IMG/VR virus record: IMGVR_UViG_3300036652_001649
Location: 1 to 47,387 of that record
DNA: 47,387 bases
Strand: one strand, 5' to 3'
From: a virus
The translations under genes were made by a program, and so were the position numbers. Below are positions 1 to 7,975 of the stretch, piece after piece; positions within the stretch are counted from its first letter, which is position 1, and each line of letters opens with the position of its first letter. Below the pieces are notes generated by a model that worked only from the letters and a program-made list of their open reading frames with translations, had not been told where the DNA came from and made no database searches.

Positions 1-239
1 CGAACCACACGTCGGCCCCATCCACTATCTCCGGCCGTGGAAGCAACACCTTCAGCCGGGGGTTCTCGGCAGGTGAGGGCCAGTGGATCCCACTTTCCGG
101 TGCCATTCGAGACGGCCTGTCCTCGGGGTCGGTGAGTGCATTCCGCGTCGGTGTTGATGGTTCTGACTCGAACTACATGTACTTCGAGGGTGTGGGCTAT
201 GGCAGTCACCCCCCGCAGTTGAAGGTCACATTCTACTGA
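1..239 (+). CDS. Tail or tail-fibre protein, C-terminal fragment
   Basis: The reading frame is open from base 3 and ends with TGA at 237-239, giving the last 78 residues of a protein that starts outside the window. The fragment is rich in Gly, Ser and aromatic residues and ends in KVTFY, typical of beta-rich phage tail or fibre C-termini. It lies directly upstream of the membrane/holin genes, where many actinophages carry their last minor tail protein. No catalytic motif is visible. The tail assignment is inferred from composition and position. Confidence 0.5.
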   Translation, partial: NHTSAPSTISGRGSNTFSRGFSAGEGQWIPLSGAIRDGLSSGSVSAFRVGVDGSDSNYMYFEGVGYGSHPPQLKVTFY

Positions 240-317
240 TCCGATAGTAGTAGACGGAGAAACCTCAATTTCCGGGCCTTCTCCCATGCCGCTCACAGCG
301 ATCTAAGGGGGACACCC

Positions 318-878
318 ATGTCGTTCATTACTGGTGCACAACTTGCGCGCTTGCTGAATGACTATGGCCCTACCGTCGCCTTTCTCACCCTTTTCGTTGT
401 CTCCATCACCGCCCTGATCCTGATGTGGAAGCCGGTCTCGAAGTTCATGACCGCGGTCAACCTCATCATCGCGCTTCCGAAGCGCATGGACGAGCAGGAC
501 GCATTGGTCGCGGAGGGGCAAACCAAGGTCGCAGAGATGCACAAGGATCTGGACACGCACATCAAGGAAGGTGCGCCCTGGATCACGAAGTTGGATGAGG
601 TGGAGAAGCAGGTCCACGTCGTTCTCCAGCAGCAGGCGGAGGTCGTCCACGAGGTGAAGCCCAATAGCGGGACCTCGATGAAGGATGCGCTGAACCGCAT
701 CGAGAATGAAGTTCTACCGGCGTTGGCGAAGCAGATGTCGGCGTTGGGCGCTGCTGAGAAGAAGCAGTCCACCCGCGTCAACGATCGTCACGACGCGGAG
801 GACGAGCAGGCTGCGGCGAAGCCCGCGCCCCGTCGTCGGGCACTACGCAAGCCGACCGATAGTACCGAAGAGCCCTGA
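318..878 (+). CDS. Membrane-anchored coiled-coil protein of the lysis region
   Basis: 186 aa. A hydrophobic segment at about residues 18-38 (FLTLFVVSITALILMW) is followed by a long charged, Glu/Lys/Gln-rich helix (about 55-150) and a basic Pro/Ala tail. Probable topology is one N-terminal transmembrane helix with a coiled-coil domain. The start ATG follows a purine-rich site (aaggggg) at 6-nt spacing. It sits between the tail gene and the r1t-like holin, so a role in lysis (second holin-like or regulator) is plausible, but no family was recognised. Confidence 0.75.
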   Translation: MSFITGAQLARLLNDYGPTVAFLTLFVVSITALILMWKPVSKFMTAVNLIIALPKRMDEQDALVAEGQTKVAEMHKDLDTHIKEGAPWITKLDEVEKQVHVVLQQQAEVVHEVKPNSGTSMKDALNRIENEVLPALAKQMSALGAAEKKQSTRVNDRHDAEDEQAAAKPAPRRRALRKPTDSTEEP

Positions 879-888
879 GGAGGACCCC

Positions 889-1464
889 ATGAGAAATCTT
901 CTTTCCAAGGTCTGGTGGGAGGCCGCTGGTGGTCGTGCTCTACGCACGGCGATCGTCGTCACCCTGCCGTACCTGCCAGCCATCTACGTCGGCCAGATCC
1001 CGTATCTGGTCATCCTCTCCACCGCGGGTCTCGCGGCCATCCTCTCGCTGCTCACCTCGGTGGTGGGGCTGCCTGAGGTTGATGGCAAGAACCCTGTCTG
1101 GTGGTTCGCCATCGCAGAGCGTGTGGTCAAGACCATCGCGCAGGCGATCGTCGCCGGGATCGGCAACGCTGTGCTGATCCAGGATGTGCACTGGCCGAAC
1201 ATCCTCCAGGCTGCTCTCGCTGCGGGCTTCGGCTCGCTCCTGTTCGCGTTCCTGAAGGATCTGCCTGAGACCACCGTGCCGACGGCAGTCACTCCTGTCG
1301 CTCCCATCCCGGTCATCATCAGTGGCCCTGTCACCACGACCTCCGGTGCTGTGAGTGCGAACGTGACCTATACATCCAACCCCGCATCGGCTACAGTGCC
1401 CACCGACTCGGCGCCCGCCGAGATTCCAACCAAGGAGACAGTCCTCGATGAACCCGCTCAGTGA
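889..1464 (+). CDS. r1t-like holin with duplicated hydrophobic module
   Basis: 191 aa. The start ATG follows gaggacccc. The N-terminal half (WWEAAGGRALRTA ... AAILSLLTSVVGLPE) and the second half (AERVVKTIAQAIVAGIG ... LQAALAAGFGSLLFAFLKDLPE) both match the pattern of actinophage r1t-type holins: an amphipathic ER(A/V)(L/V)(R/K)T segment, a hydrophobic helix, then an Ala/Leu-rich helix. The protein may therefore be a fused duplication giving about four membrane segments. The last 60 residues are a Pro/Thr/Ser/Val-rich tail. The predicted role is timed membrane permeabilisation for endolysin release. No endolysin is in this window. An exact AAATCTTCTT motif lies at codons 2-5. Confidence 0.72.
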   Translation: MRNLLSKVWWEAAGGRALRTAIVVTLPYLPAIYVGQIPYLVILSTAGLAAILSLLTSVVGLPEVDGKNPVWWFAIAERVVKTIAQAIVAGIGNAVLIQDVHWPNILQAALAAGFGSLLFAFLKDLPETTVPTAVTPVAPIPVIISGPVTTTSGAVSANVTYTSNPASATVPTDSAPAEIPTKETVLDEPAQ

Positions 1465-1546
1465 CAACGACGCTCTAGAGAACGTGGACGGCTACGCCTG
1501 CCCGATCGATCCCATGGACCGTCTGGGCTGCGACTCCTGTCAGTGA
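1448..1546 (+). CDS. 32-aa Cys-containing mini-protein
   Basis: The ATG is preceded by a good ribosome-binding site (aaggagaca, 6-10 nt upstream) inside the end of the holin gene. The frame overlaps the holin gene by 17 bp. The product has three cysteines (YACPIDP, GCDSCQ at the C-terminus) and no hydrophobic segment. It ends just before the operon terminator, so it is the last gene of the late/lysis transcript. No family recognised. Confidence 0.55.
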   Translation: MNPLSDNDALENVDGYACPIDPMDRLGCDSCQ

Positions 1547-1584
1547 TGTATACTGACAGGTAGGCCGTCTGCCCGTGCCCCTGA

Positions 1585-1615
1585 AGCCCCCGTCCTCACC
1601 CTGAGGACGGGGGCT
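1585..1615 (+). terminator. Strong intrinsic terminator after the lysis block
   Basis: Perfect 14-bp stem (1585-1598 with 1602-1615) with a 3-nt CCC loop, followed by ttggtgt. It closes the late transcript before the replication region. Confidence 0.85.
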
Positions 1616-1624
1616 TTGGTGTGC

Positions 1625-1717
1625 TATACTCAAGGCACGACCCCTTGACCATGGATGTGGGGGTTGCCCCGCCTTCGGCCCCCGGTGAAGAGACTGCGTC
1701 TTAGTATCCGGGGGCCG
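1625..1717 (+). ncRNA. Candidate structured RNA or leader between lysis and replication blocks
   Basis: A TATACT box at 1625-1630 lies right after the terminator. Downstream, a perfect 10-bp inverted repeat (CGGCCCCCGG 1676-1685 with CCGGGGGCCG 1708-1717) encloses a second small hairpin (AGAC-TGC-GTCT). No good ORF covers 1547-1814, so this 270-bp gap holds a terminator, promoters and this fold. No -35 box fits well and no known RNA family was recognised. Confidence 0.35.
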
Positions 1718-1778
1718 TCGTGCATCTATCGACCTACATGCACGCGACACGCCGTGGGGCCAAAAATCGTTACCTCAT

Positions 1779-1807
1779 TTTGTGGCCATCCCCAGGCAAA
1801 TTATGCT
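1779..1807 (+). promoter_or_regulatory. Promoter for the replication operon (leaderless start)
   Basis: TTTGTG (1779-1784) and TATGCT (1802-1807) are 17 bp apart. The -10 box ends 7 nt before the ATG at 1815, so transcription should start at or next to the start codon. The -35 match is modest. The region is AT-richer than its surroundings. Confidence 0.5.
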
Positions 1808-1814
1808 ATAAGGC

Positions 1815-1967
1815 ATGGCCCCCATCCCCGAGTCCACCGAACTCATGGTGACCCACGCCAGCGAAGCGTTCATGGAGGACTTCCGGTACGCGGAAGCCAT
1901 CGCCCGCGCAGCCGTCGCCCTTCTAGCCCGTCGCGAGGTGCACCCCGGTACTGCTACCGTGGTGTAG
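1815..1967 (+). CDS. Small hypothetical protein, first gene of the replication operon
   Basis: 50 aa, mostly one helix rich in Ala/Glu/Arg (EAFMEDFRYAEAIARAAVALLARR). There is no Shine-Dalgarno site. Instead a -10 box lies 7 nt upstream, suggesting a leaderless start. The stop codon abuts the ATG of the helicase at 1968 (TAGATG), which supports translation as one operon. No family recognised. Confidence 0.6.
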   Translation: MAPIPESTELMVTHASEAFMEDFRYAEAIARAAVALLARREVHPGTATVV

Positions 1968-3644
1968 ATGCTGAGATACGACACACGCAACTTCTCGAAC
2001 TCGCAGCGTGAGGCCCTGGCCTGGAAGGCGCACGAGTACAAGGACTTCGCGCTCCCTCCGCTGACCGCCTGGAACTATGCCCTCTGCCGGAAGCACCGCA
2101 ACGGCTGGGTAGAACAAGATTTCAACGAGGCCGGTGAGGTCACCGCCGAGCGCACCGTGTACGACCGGCCCATGCCGGGCTGCCGCCAGTGTGGGATCCA
2201 CTTCCGCAAGCACCAGCGGGTCAGCATCATGTGGCTTTATCTGAAGAAGAGAGCCCTCCTCGCTGACACCATGGGCACCGGCAAGACCACGAGCGCTGCC
2301 GGGCTCATCGCCCTCCTTCTAGAGACCGGGGAACTCCCGGAGGTGGGCCGCGTCGTCATCGTCCCTCGGGCACCGGCGCTGTACCAGTGGCGGGAGGAAC
2401 TGCTGCGGATGATCCCGGGGCTGGACATCGCCATGGCGGAGGGCACGAAGCGCAAGCGGATGGAGACCTACTCCAGCGAGTGGCAGGTGCTCCTCATCGG
2501 CCCCGAGATGCTGAGGCAGAAAGATGATTTCGCTGCACTCCGGCACATCCCGCTGGCTGCCCTCATCTGTGACGACATCGACCCGCTCCGCAACCCGGAT
2601 ACCGAGACCTCGTACACCCTGGACAAGTTGGGGGAGCAAGCCGACCGGTACGTGATCATGTCTGGCACCCCGCTCCAGAAGCGTCTCCCGGAACTGCACG
2701 CCGTTCTCGACGGCATTGGTGGCCTGGGTGCTCTGGGAGGTTTGGACGCCTTCACCCGACGCTACGTTCGCAGTGAGTGGGTGGTGGACCACGACCGCTC
2801 CGGCCGGGAGTTCAAGCGGCAGCAGATCGTGGGCTACCAGAACCTCGATGAACTCAAGCGGAAGATGGCTCCCCTCGTGCTGCGCCGCACCGCCGACGAC
2901 CTCGATGACGTGGACCTCCCCGCCATCCAGCCGGAGGACGTGTTCCTCTCGCTCTACCCATCGCAGCGCGCGAAGTATGACGAACTCCGTCAGGGCGTCA
3001 TCCGGATCATGAAGGAGCAGGGCACGGAGGTCAAGCACACCACCGCGCTCTCCCGCATCCACTACGGAGCAGCCATCTGCGCCGGGCTCGCTGCCCTGGG
3101 TGAGCCGGACGGTCCGCGCACCAGCGTGAAGTTGGACTGGATCGAGAGCAAGTTGATGGACGGGGGTGACCTGGAGGACGAGAAGGTGGTCATCTTCGCC
3201 CGGCTGAAGAACTCGGTCCGCGCGCTCCAGGCCCGGCTCACCGCCCGGGGCATCGGCTTCGAGACGGTGTGGGGTGACGAGCCCGACAAGCGGAAGCGGC
3301 ATGCCAGTCAGCAGAGGTTCTGGGAGGACCCAGCCTGCCGGGTGATGATCGGTACCAGCGCCATGGAGCAGAGCCTGAACCTCCAGGTCAGCCGTCACCT
3401 CATCAACGCCGACATGATCCTGAACCCTGCGCGTATGGCACAGTTGGCAGGCCGCATCCGGCGAGACGGCAGCGCATACCGCACGGTGTATGTACACAAC
3501 CTGCTCACACATGACACCCAGGAGGCGCGGTACCTCGCCGTGCTGGAGCGGGAGGCGGCGCTGGCCAGCCACATCTGGGACGAGACGGACGAACTCTTCC
3601 GCTCGCTCTCCTCCACCGAACTGCTTCGCCTGATCACGGGCTGA
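1968..3644 (+). CDS. SNF2/DEAD-type superfamily 2 helicase
   Basis: 558 aa. ATP-dependent DNA translocase or helicase. Walker A is TMGTGKTT (101-108), motif II is DDID (202-205, in place of DEAH), motif III is MSGTPLQ (231-237), and the C-terminal RecA-like lobe carries the motif VI region QLAGRIRRDGS (492-502). This order matches SNF2-like helicases of phage replication blocks. An N-terminal segment with C40, C72, C75, H79 and H82 could bind zinc. It opens the DNA-metabolism operon and probably acts in replication restart or recombination. An AACAAGATTT motif copy lies in codons 49-52 (EQDF). Confidence 0.9.
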   Translation: MLRYDTRNFSNSQREALAWKAHEYKDFALPPLTAWNYALCRKHRNGWVEQDFNEAGEVTAERTVYDRPMPGCRQCGIHFRKHQRVSIMWLYLKKRALLADTMGTGKTTSAAGLIALLLETGELPEVGRVVIVPRAPALYQWREELLRMIPGLDIAMAEGTKRKRMETYSSEWQVLLIGPEMLRQKDDFAALRHIPLAALICDDIDPLRNPDTETSYTLDKLGEQADRYVIMSGTPLQKRLPELHAVLDGIGGLGALGGLDAFTRRYVRSEWVVDHDRSGREFKRQQIVGYQNLDELKRKMAPLVLRRTADDLDDVDLPAIQPEDVFLSLYPSQRAKYDELRQGVIRIMKEQGTEVKHTTALSRIHYGAAICAGLAALGEPDGPRTSVKLDWIESKLMDGGDLEDEKVVIFARLKNSVRALQARLTARGIGFETVWGDEPDKRKRHASQQRFWEDPACRVMIGTSAMEQSLNLQVSRHLINADMILNPARMAQLAGRIRRDGSAYRTVYVHNLLTHDTQEARYLAVLEREAALASHIWDETDELFRSLSSTELLRLITG

Positions 3645-3707
3645 AATCATGAAACCCGAGAGCCACCGCCGTGTGGCATACCCTATCCCGACCGAAGGAG
3701 GCTTCCG

Positions 3708-3998
3708 GTGACAGATTCCGATGAGCAGGAGTTGGCTGCCGCTGCTCTAGAGGACGCGCTCCTCAGGTACATGCGGGCCCGGACCGACAACTCAGAGACC
3801 ATGGTTCTAGAGGGATACATCTTCGAGGCCTTCGGGCGCACGATGGAGAACCTGGACAACCACGAGACCAGCCACATCTGGGGACACATGGACAGCCAGC
3901 CGGTGCACATCACCATCGGGCTGGCCGAGATGCTGAAGTTGACCGTGAAGGATTGGTTCCTCAACGGTGAGCCCCGAGATGGTGACGACGACGACTGA
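3708..3998 (+). CDS. Acidic hypothetical protein
   Basis: 96 aa, strongly acidic at both ends (TDSDEQEL, DGDDDD). It has a GTG start behind a strong site (gaaggaggcttccg). The stop overlaps the next ATG as TGATG, so it is probably coupled to the sigma-like gene, for which it could be a partner. No family recognised. A 20-codon ORF (3649-3711) in the upstream gap is of doubtful reality. Confidence 0.75.
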   Translation: MTDSDEQELAAAALEDALLRYMRARTDNSETMVLEGYIFEAFGRTMENLDNHETSHIWGHMDSQPVHITIGLAEMLKLTVKDWFLNGEPRDGDDDD

Positions 3999-4729
3999 TG
4001 CTCGACGCAGTTCGGGCGGAGTTGGTTCGGAAGAACGTCGCCCTCGCCCGCTATCTAGCACGGGTTGCGTACGAGCGCAACCCGACAGAACTAGAACTTG
4101 ACGAGGTGACCTCCATCGCCTACCAGGGGCTGGTGACCGCCGCCATCCGCTGGGACCCCATCGGGCAGAACATCGATGAAGAAGGCCTCCGTGAGACGGC
4201 CAAACACCCTTCCGGAAGAGCGTTTGCAGGGTATGCTCGACAGCGGATCGTGGGGGAGATACTGGATTGGCAGCGACGACGCGACCACGTTCAGCGATCC
4301 TACCGCACCATCTACAAAACCCTGATCGCAGCCGGGTTTACCGGCTCCTTCGATCAGGGGCCGTCCGCGAAGACGCTGGCCGCGAAGTTGGGGCTAGACG
4401 AAGAACGGGTACGTCGTGTAGTATATGCCGTACACGCATCACCCGTAAGCGTGGAAACAGTTCAGGACGAGACACAGGTATCCCATGCCGAATATGATTT
4501 CGAGTCTTCCGCCGTGGAGACCTCGATCAAGCAAGCCGTCGTGCTCGCCTTGCAGCAACTGCCTACGGTTCAACGCCACGTAGTTGCACTGCGCTACTAT
4601 CGCGGGTGGGAATTTCAAGCGATAGCAGTTGAGTTAGGCGTCAGCCTCCCTGTAGTTCGTGAAGCACACTCTGAAGGAGTGATTGCTTTACATGCTGCAA
4701 TGCGCCGACGCGCCCAGGAGTCCTCCTAG
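3998..4729 (+). CDS. Sigma-70 family transcription factor (FliA/SigB-like)
   Basis: 243 aa. Region 2 resembles the alternative sigma core (FAGYARQRIVGEILDWQRRRD, about residues 76-96). Region 3 is suggested by SAKTLAAKLGLDEERVR. The C-terminal part (LPTVQRHVVALRYYRGWEFQAIAVELGVSLPVVREAH) is a region 4 helix-turn-helix for -35 recognition. It would direct host RNA polymerase to phage promoters. The gene is AT-richer than its neighbours, especially after 4400, and carries two TTA leucine codons (4634 and 4688), rare in this genome, suggesting separate origin. An alternative is a sigma-like DNA-binding protein without sigma activity. Confidence 0.8.
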   Translation: MLDAVRAELVRKNVALARYLARVAYERNPTELELDEVTSIAYQGLVTAAIRWDPIGQNIDEEGLRETAKHPSGRAFAGYARQRIVGEILDWQRRRDHVQRSYRTIYKTLIAAGFTGSFDQGPSAKTLAAKLGLDEERVRRVVYAVHASPVSVETVQDETQVSHAEYDFESSAVETSIKQAVVLALQQLPTVQRHVVALRYYRGWEFQAIAVELGVSLPVVREAHSEGVIALHAAMRRRAQESS

Positions 4730-4792
4730 ACATTGATGCCTCCAGTTTGCTTTCCTCACCTGTAGATTTGCCCCACGAAGGAGTGACCCCGG

Positions 4793-5035
4793 ATGGTCAA
4801 CAGTGATACCCCTAAGGCCCCCAAGACGGTGGAAGAAGTCATCGCCTACCTGGAGAACGCCCTCGATGAGATGCGGCGAGACGACACTCCTGACCAACTC
4901 GCCGGGATCGATCCGGACACCGCCTTCGAACTGGGTTACGAGACGGCGATCTTCGACCTTCGCCATGCGGCAGACGTTCCCGAGATGGGCATCATCGAGT
5001 TCGAGTTCCAGAAGAGAGAAGAGGTGGGTGACTAA
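4793..5035 (+). CDS. Acidic hypothetical protein
   Basis: 80 aa, helical and acidic (VEEVIAYLENALDEMRRDD). The start ATG follows gaaggagtgacccc. Its TAA overlaps the next ATG. The segment EEVIAYLE resembles the start of the small protein at 37073-37255 (DEVIAYLERMYDMYR). The 63-bp gap upstream has no clear promoter. Confidence 0.7.
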   Translation: MVNSDTPKAPKTVEEVIAYLENALDEMRRDDTPDQLAGIDPDTAFELGYETAIFDLRHAADVPEMGIIEFEFQKREEVGD

Positions 5036-5301
5036 TGCCTCGTAAGATCCCGGCGCCGTTCAAGCGACCCAGTATCAACCTAGAGGACACGGGCCGGTCG
5101 TGGCAACATCTCCCAGCGTTCTATGTGCAAGCGGGGGACATCGTGGCGGACCTCGGTCTCGTCGGTGAGGTGATGCACGCCGGTGGGATCCTCAACTACG
5201 TGGTGATCACCAACCGGTTCGGGGACAGCAAGCGCTTCGAGCCGCACGAGCAGGTCTTCGCCTTCGTGCCGCACGGTACGCCCACCTCTCTACCCGAGTA
5301 G
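5035..5301 (+). CDS. Small beta-rich hypothetical protein
   Basis: 88 aa. The pattern AGDIVADLGLVGEVMHAGGILNYVVITNRFGDSKRFEPHEQVFAFV looks like a small beta-barrel (KOW/SH3-like), but no family was recognised. Translationally coupled to the preceding gene and followed directly by the DnaB helicase. Confidence 0.72.
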   Translation: MPRKIPAPFKRPSINLEDTGRSWQHLPAFYVQAGDIVADLGLVGEVMHAGGILNYVVITNRFGDSKRFEPHEQVFAFVPHGTPTSLPE

Positions 5302-5307
5302 CCGACC

Positions 5308-6771
5308 ATGGCCGATGCTCGTGAGCATGCGGCGGTGATCTTCGCGGCGCTGATCCCTGGTCGGAAAGACCTGCTCGATTCAGCCCGCGGTCAACTCACC
5401 CCCGAGCACTTCCCGGACGCCGTCCAGCGGCAGTTCTGGAAGATCATCTCCTACTACGCCGAGCGCACCGGCAGCGTCCTGACGGACACCGCGCTCAGCG
5501 ACATCACCCGGACCCTCGACGCTGGCAAGCAGGCGCTGTACCAGCAGGTGTTCGACAGCGCGTTCAAGCGCACGGTGGGCGACGACGACTTCACCTGGTC
5601 CCTCGACCAGATCCGGGAACTCGCAGCCGACCAGGCCACCGCAGCGGTCCTCGCCACCTCGCAGCAGATCCTCCGGCAAGGCTGGGAAGACCCCACCGGC
5701 ACGACGTTGCAGGGGCAGGAGGATGCCCGCACCTACCTGCTGGAAGCCCTGGCCGCGATCGACGCTGATCTGCTCCACCAGGCTTCACCCGAGGGCACGA
5801 TCCAGGACGATGAGGACCGGTTCCTCAAGCAGTACGCACAGCGCAAACAAGATTTTCAGAGCGGTGTCAGCCATGGCATCGGCTTCGGCCTCCGCGACCT
5901 GGACGAGAAGGTGGGCGGCCTCCAGCCTGGTGACCTCGTGCTCATTGCGGGCTACTCGTCGGACGGCAAGTCCTCCATGGCTGTGCAGTTGGCCTGGAGC
6001 GCAGCCGTGGAGCAGGGGAGGAACGTCCTCTTCTTCACGACCGAGACGGTGTACGAGACGACCGAGCGGAGGATCTTCGCCCGGCACAGCAAGCAGCCGG
6101 TGTTCGGACTCCGTGAGGGTCTGGACACCAAGGATCTAAAACTCGGACGGCTGAAGCCCCACGAGGAGCAGGCGCTGCCCATCGTGGTCGGGGACCTCGC
6201 GCGCAACCCGGCGTACGGGAAGATCCACATCAAGCAGGTGCCCCGGCAGGCCAACATCGCCACGCTGGAAGCGCACGCCATGACGGTCTCCCGGCAGATG
6301 AAGATCGACCTCATCGTGATCGACTACCTGGCGCTGCTCTCCTCCGACTCCCGGCGCACCACCGACCGTGAGTCTCTAGCCGGGATCATCAAGGCCAGCA
6401 AGGTCTGGGCCACCACCTTCGACAACGGCCGGGGTGTGCCGATCGTCAGCCCGTGGCAGGTGAACCGTGCCTCCCGAGACGCAGCGCTCAGGGACGGCTA
6501 CTACTCCTCCTCCGCGCTGGCTGACACGGCGGAGGCCACGAACTCCTCCGACGTGATCGTGAGCCTGCTGGCACCGGCTGACAACGAGGGCCGCTACGCC
6601 GAGGTGCGGGGCCAGGTGCTGAAGAACCGAGACGGTCAGACCAGCAACTCGCTCCTGCTGGACGTGGACTACGCCACCAGCACGTTCACGTCCAAGGCGT
6701 CCATCTCCTTCGACAGTTTCGCTGCGGCAGCGGGCGCGACGGCAGAGGGTCTGGACGACCTCCTGCAATGA
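5308..6771 (+). CDS. dnaB: DnaB-type replicative DNA helicase
   Basis: 487 aa, close to the usual length of phage DnaB helicases. An N-terminal helical DnaB domain (TPEHFPDAVQRQFWKIISYY, 31-50) precedes the RecA-like ATPase: Walker A GYSSDGKS (215-222), Walker B IDLIVIDY (333-340) and the QVNRASRDAALRD segment (384-396). It should form the hexameric 5'-3' helicase unwinding the fork. The C-terminus ends in GLDDLLQ, similar to the LDDLLADLGDD tail of the SSB at 14673. A DNA-level AACAAGATTT motif falls on codons 180-183 (KQDF). Its stop overlaps the next ATG. Confidence 0.93.
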   Translation: MADAREHAAVIFAALIPGRKDLLDSARGQLTPEHFPDAVQRQFWKIISYYAERTGSVLTDTALSDITRTLDAGKQALYQQVFDSAFKRTVGDDDFTWSLDQIRELAADQATAAVLATSQQILRQGWEDPTGTTLQGQEDARTYLLEALAAIDADLLHQASPEGTIQDDEDRFLKQYAQRKQDFQSGVSHGIGFGLRDLDEKVGGLQPGDLVLIAGYSSDGKSSMAVQLAWSAAVEQGRNVLFFTTETVYETTERRIFARHSKQPVFGLREGLDTKDLKLGRLKPHEEQALPIVVGDLARNPAYGKIHIKQVPRQANIATLEAHAMTVSRQMKIDLIVIDYLALLSSDSRRTTDRESLAGIIKASKVWATTFDNGRGVPIVSPWQVNRASRDAALRDGYYSSSALADTAEATNSSDVIVSLLAPADNEGRYAEVRGQVLKNRDGQTSNSLLLDVDYATSTFTSKASISFDSFAAAAGATAEGLDDLLQ

Positions 6772-6914
6772 CGCTCCGGGCCGAAGACGCCCCGGGGTAC
6801 ATCGCGGACCTGATCCGGACAGCGGAACATCATCTGGAGCAGGCACACGGACTGCTGGACGCAGCAGAGCAGATCATGAAGAAGATGGCGGACGGGGAGA
6901 AGATCAGTCTATGA
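6768..6914 (+). CDS. 48-aa helical hypothetical protein
   Basis: The frame starts in an ATGA overlap with the helicase stop and ends in an ATGA overlap with the next ATG at 6911, strong evidence that it is translated. It is a single amphipathic helix (IADLIRTAEHHLEQAHGLLDAAEQIMKKM). Position suggests a small replication accessory factor. Confidence 0.7.
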   Translation: MTLRAEDAPGYIADLIRTAEHHLEQAHGLLDAAEQIMKKMADGEKISL

Positions 6915-7363
6915 TACAGGGCATGCAGAACCGCACCCTCTGGCACGCACCGGACCTGACGATGGTGGACGAGCCGCTACTGCTGTCTCTAGTCAAGTAC
7001 CGGCTACACAAGGACCGGCAGTTGCTCCCGCCCTTCCCGGAGTTCGAGGCGCAGGCAAATCTTGTTTCCTCGTACACCCTGGACGACAAGCAGATGCCGA
7101 TCCTCGACCTGGACTTCGACCACCTCGTGGTGGAGTCCACCACCGACGGGCACCACCACCTGTACATCAACGTGCCGATGAGCCGGATGAAGTGGCGCGT
7201 CCTCATGCTCGTGCTGTGGTGGACCGGCGTGGTGGAGATGGGCAACGCGGTCTGGTCTCTTCGTCGCGGGGCGAACTTCGTCCGTCCGCCTCAGGTGAAG
7301 AAGACAGCGGTCGAGAGCGTCAAACCGACGTACGGCTGGATCTTCAAACTCAAGGAGCACTGA
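6911..7363 (+). CDS. Conserved replication-block protein of unknown function
   Basis: 150 aa, mixed alpha/beta, with LDLDFDHLVVES and DGHHHLYINVPMSRMKWRVLMLVLWWTGVVE. Wedged between DnaB helicase and the primase zinc finger with overlapping starts and stops. The acidic/His run (DLDFDH ... DGHHHLYIN) recalls nucleotide-polymerase-like folds, but no family was recognised. If the next gene is only the zinc domain of a primase, this protein is a candidate for the partner subunit (inference). An exact AAATCTTGTT motif lies at 7057. Confidence 0.78.
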   Translation: MIQGMQNRTLWHAPDLTMVDEPLLLSLVKYRLHKDRQLLPPFPEFEAQANLVSSYTLDDKQMPILDLDFDHLVVESTTDGHHHLYINVPMSRMKWRVLMLVLWWTGVVEMGNAVWSLRRGANFVRPPQVKKTAVESVKPTYGWIFKLKEH

Positions 7364-7911
7364 TGCGTGGGCTGATCGCACTGGCGAACAGCCGCATGAC
7401 CATCGTGGATGCCTACCGGCAGTGTGGGCACGACATCTATGAGGCCTACGGCGCCAAGTTGTACTGCCCGTGGGGCTTCCTGCACCACGACGGTGGCACC
7501 TCCCGCTCCCTGCGGCTGTACCTGGATGACAACTCCTCCTACTGCTTCGCCTGCTCCGAGCGACTGGATCCGGTGGGGGTGTACCGGAAGACGCACGACC
7601 TCTCGGCCAAGGCTGCGGCCGAGCGGATCCTGGAGGACACCAACTACCGGCCACCGACGCCCGAGCAGGTGTGGGCGGACGCCCTGGCCTACCACCCGGA
7701 GCCAGACCGTACTGCTCTTGCCGCTGCGCTGGAGATGTACTTGACTGACCTCGATCCCGACTTCGAGGAGCACGCGCTCACCGGGGTGGTCAGCCACTAT
7801 TACTCCGCGGTGCTGGAACTACTGTCGTCCGTCCATACCGATGAGGACGCTGCGCTCTGGCTGGCCATGGCCAAGACCGGCATGGCCGGAAAACTTGAAA
7901 TCAGTGGTTGA
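7363..7911 (+). CDS. DnaG-type primase zinc-binding protein without visible TOPRIM domain
   Basis: 182 aa. The N-terminal 80 residues match a CHC2-like zinc module: a Cys/His pair (YCPWGFLHHDG) followed by strands and a C-x2-C pair (SSYCFACSE). A helical region without recognisable TOPRIM (EGxxD, DxD) motifs follows. In DnaG the zinc domain recognises the priming site and the TOPRIM core makes RNA; only the first is evident here. Start ATG chosen for its TGATG overlap with the previous stop. An alternative is a zinc-binding regulator derived from a primase. Confidence 0.75.
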   Translation: MRGLIALANSRMTIVDAYRQCGHDIYEAYGAKLYCPWGFLHHDGGTSRSLRLYLDDNSSYCFACSERLDPVGVYRKTHDLSAKAAAERILEDTNYRPPTPEQVWADALAYHPEPDRTALAAALEMYLTDLDPDFEEHALTGVVSHYYSAVLELLSSVHTDEDAALWLAMAKTGMAGKLEISG

Positions 7912-7936
7912 CAGCGTGGTGTAGAGAGACTATGGT
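7908..7936 (+). promoter_or_regulatory. Strong sigma-70-like promoter inside the replication operon
   Basis: TTGACA (7908-7913), 17-bp spacer, TATGGT (7931-7936). It overlaps the stop of the primase gene and would drive the 7976 gene. Confidence 0.75.
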
Positions 7937-7975
7937 GTAGATCACAAGGTCACCAAAGATCCTGAGGAGGACACC

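Noticed and set aside
2319-3650. Long open frame of 443 codons antisense to the SNF2 helicase
   Set aside because: Shadow of GC-rich codon bias; no motifs, no ribosome-binding site, while the + strand frame has all helicase motifs.
3649-3711. 20-codon ORF in the gap after the helicase
   Set aside because: No ribosome-binding site; its stop overlapping the next GTG may be chance. Kept only as a remark.
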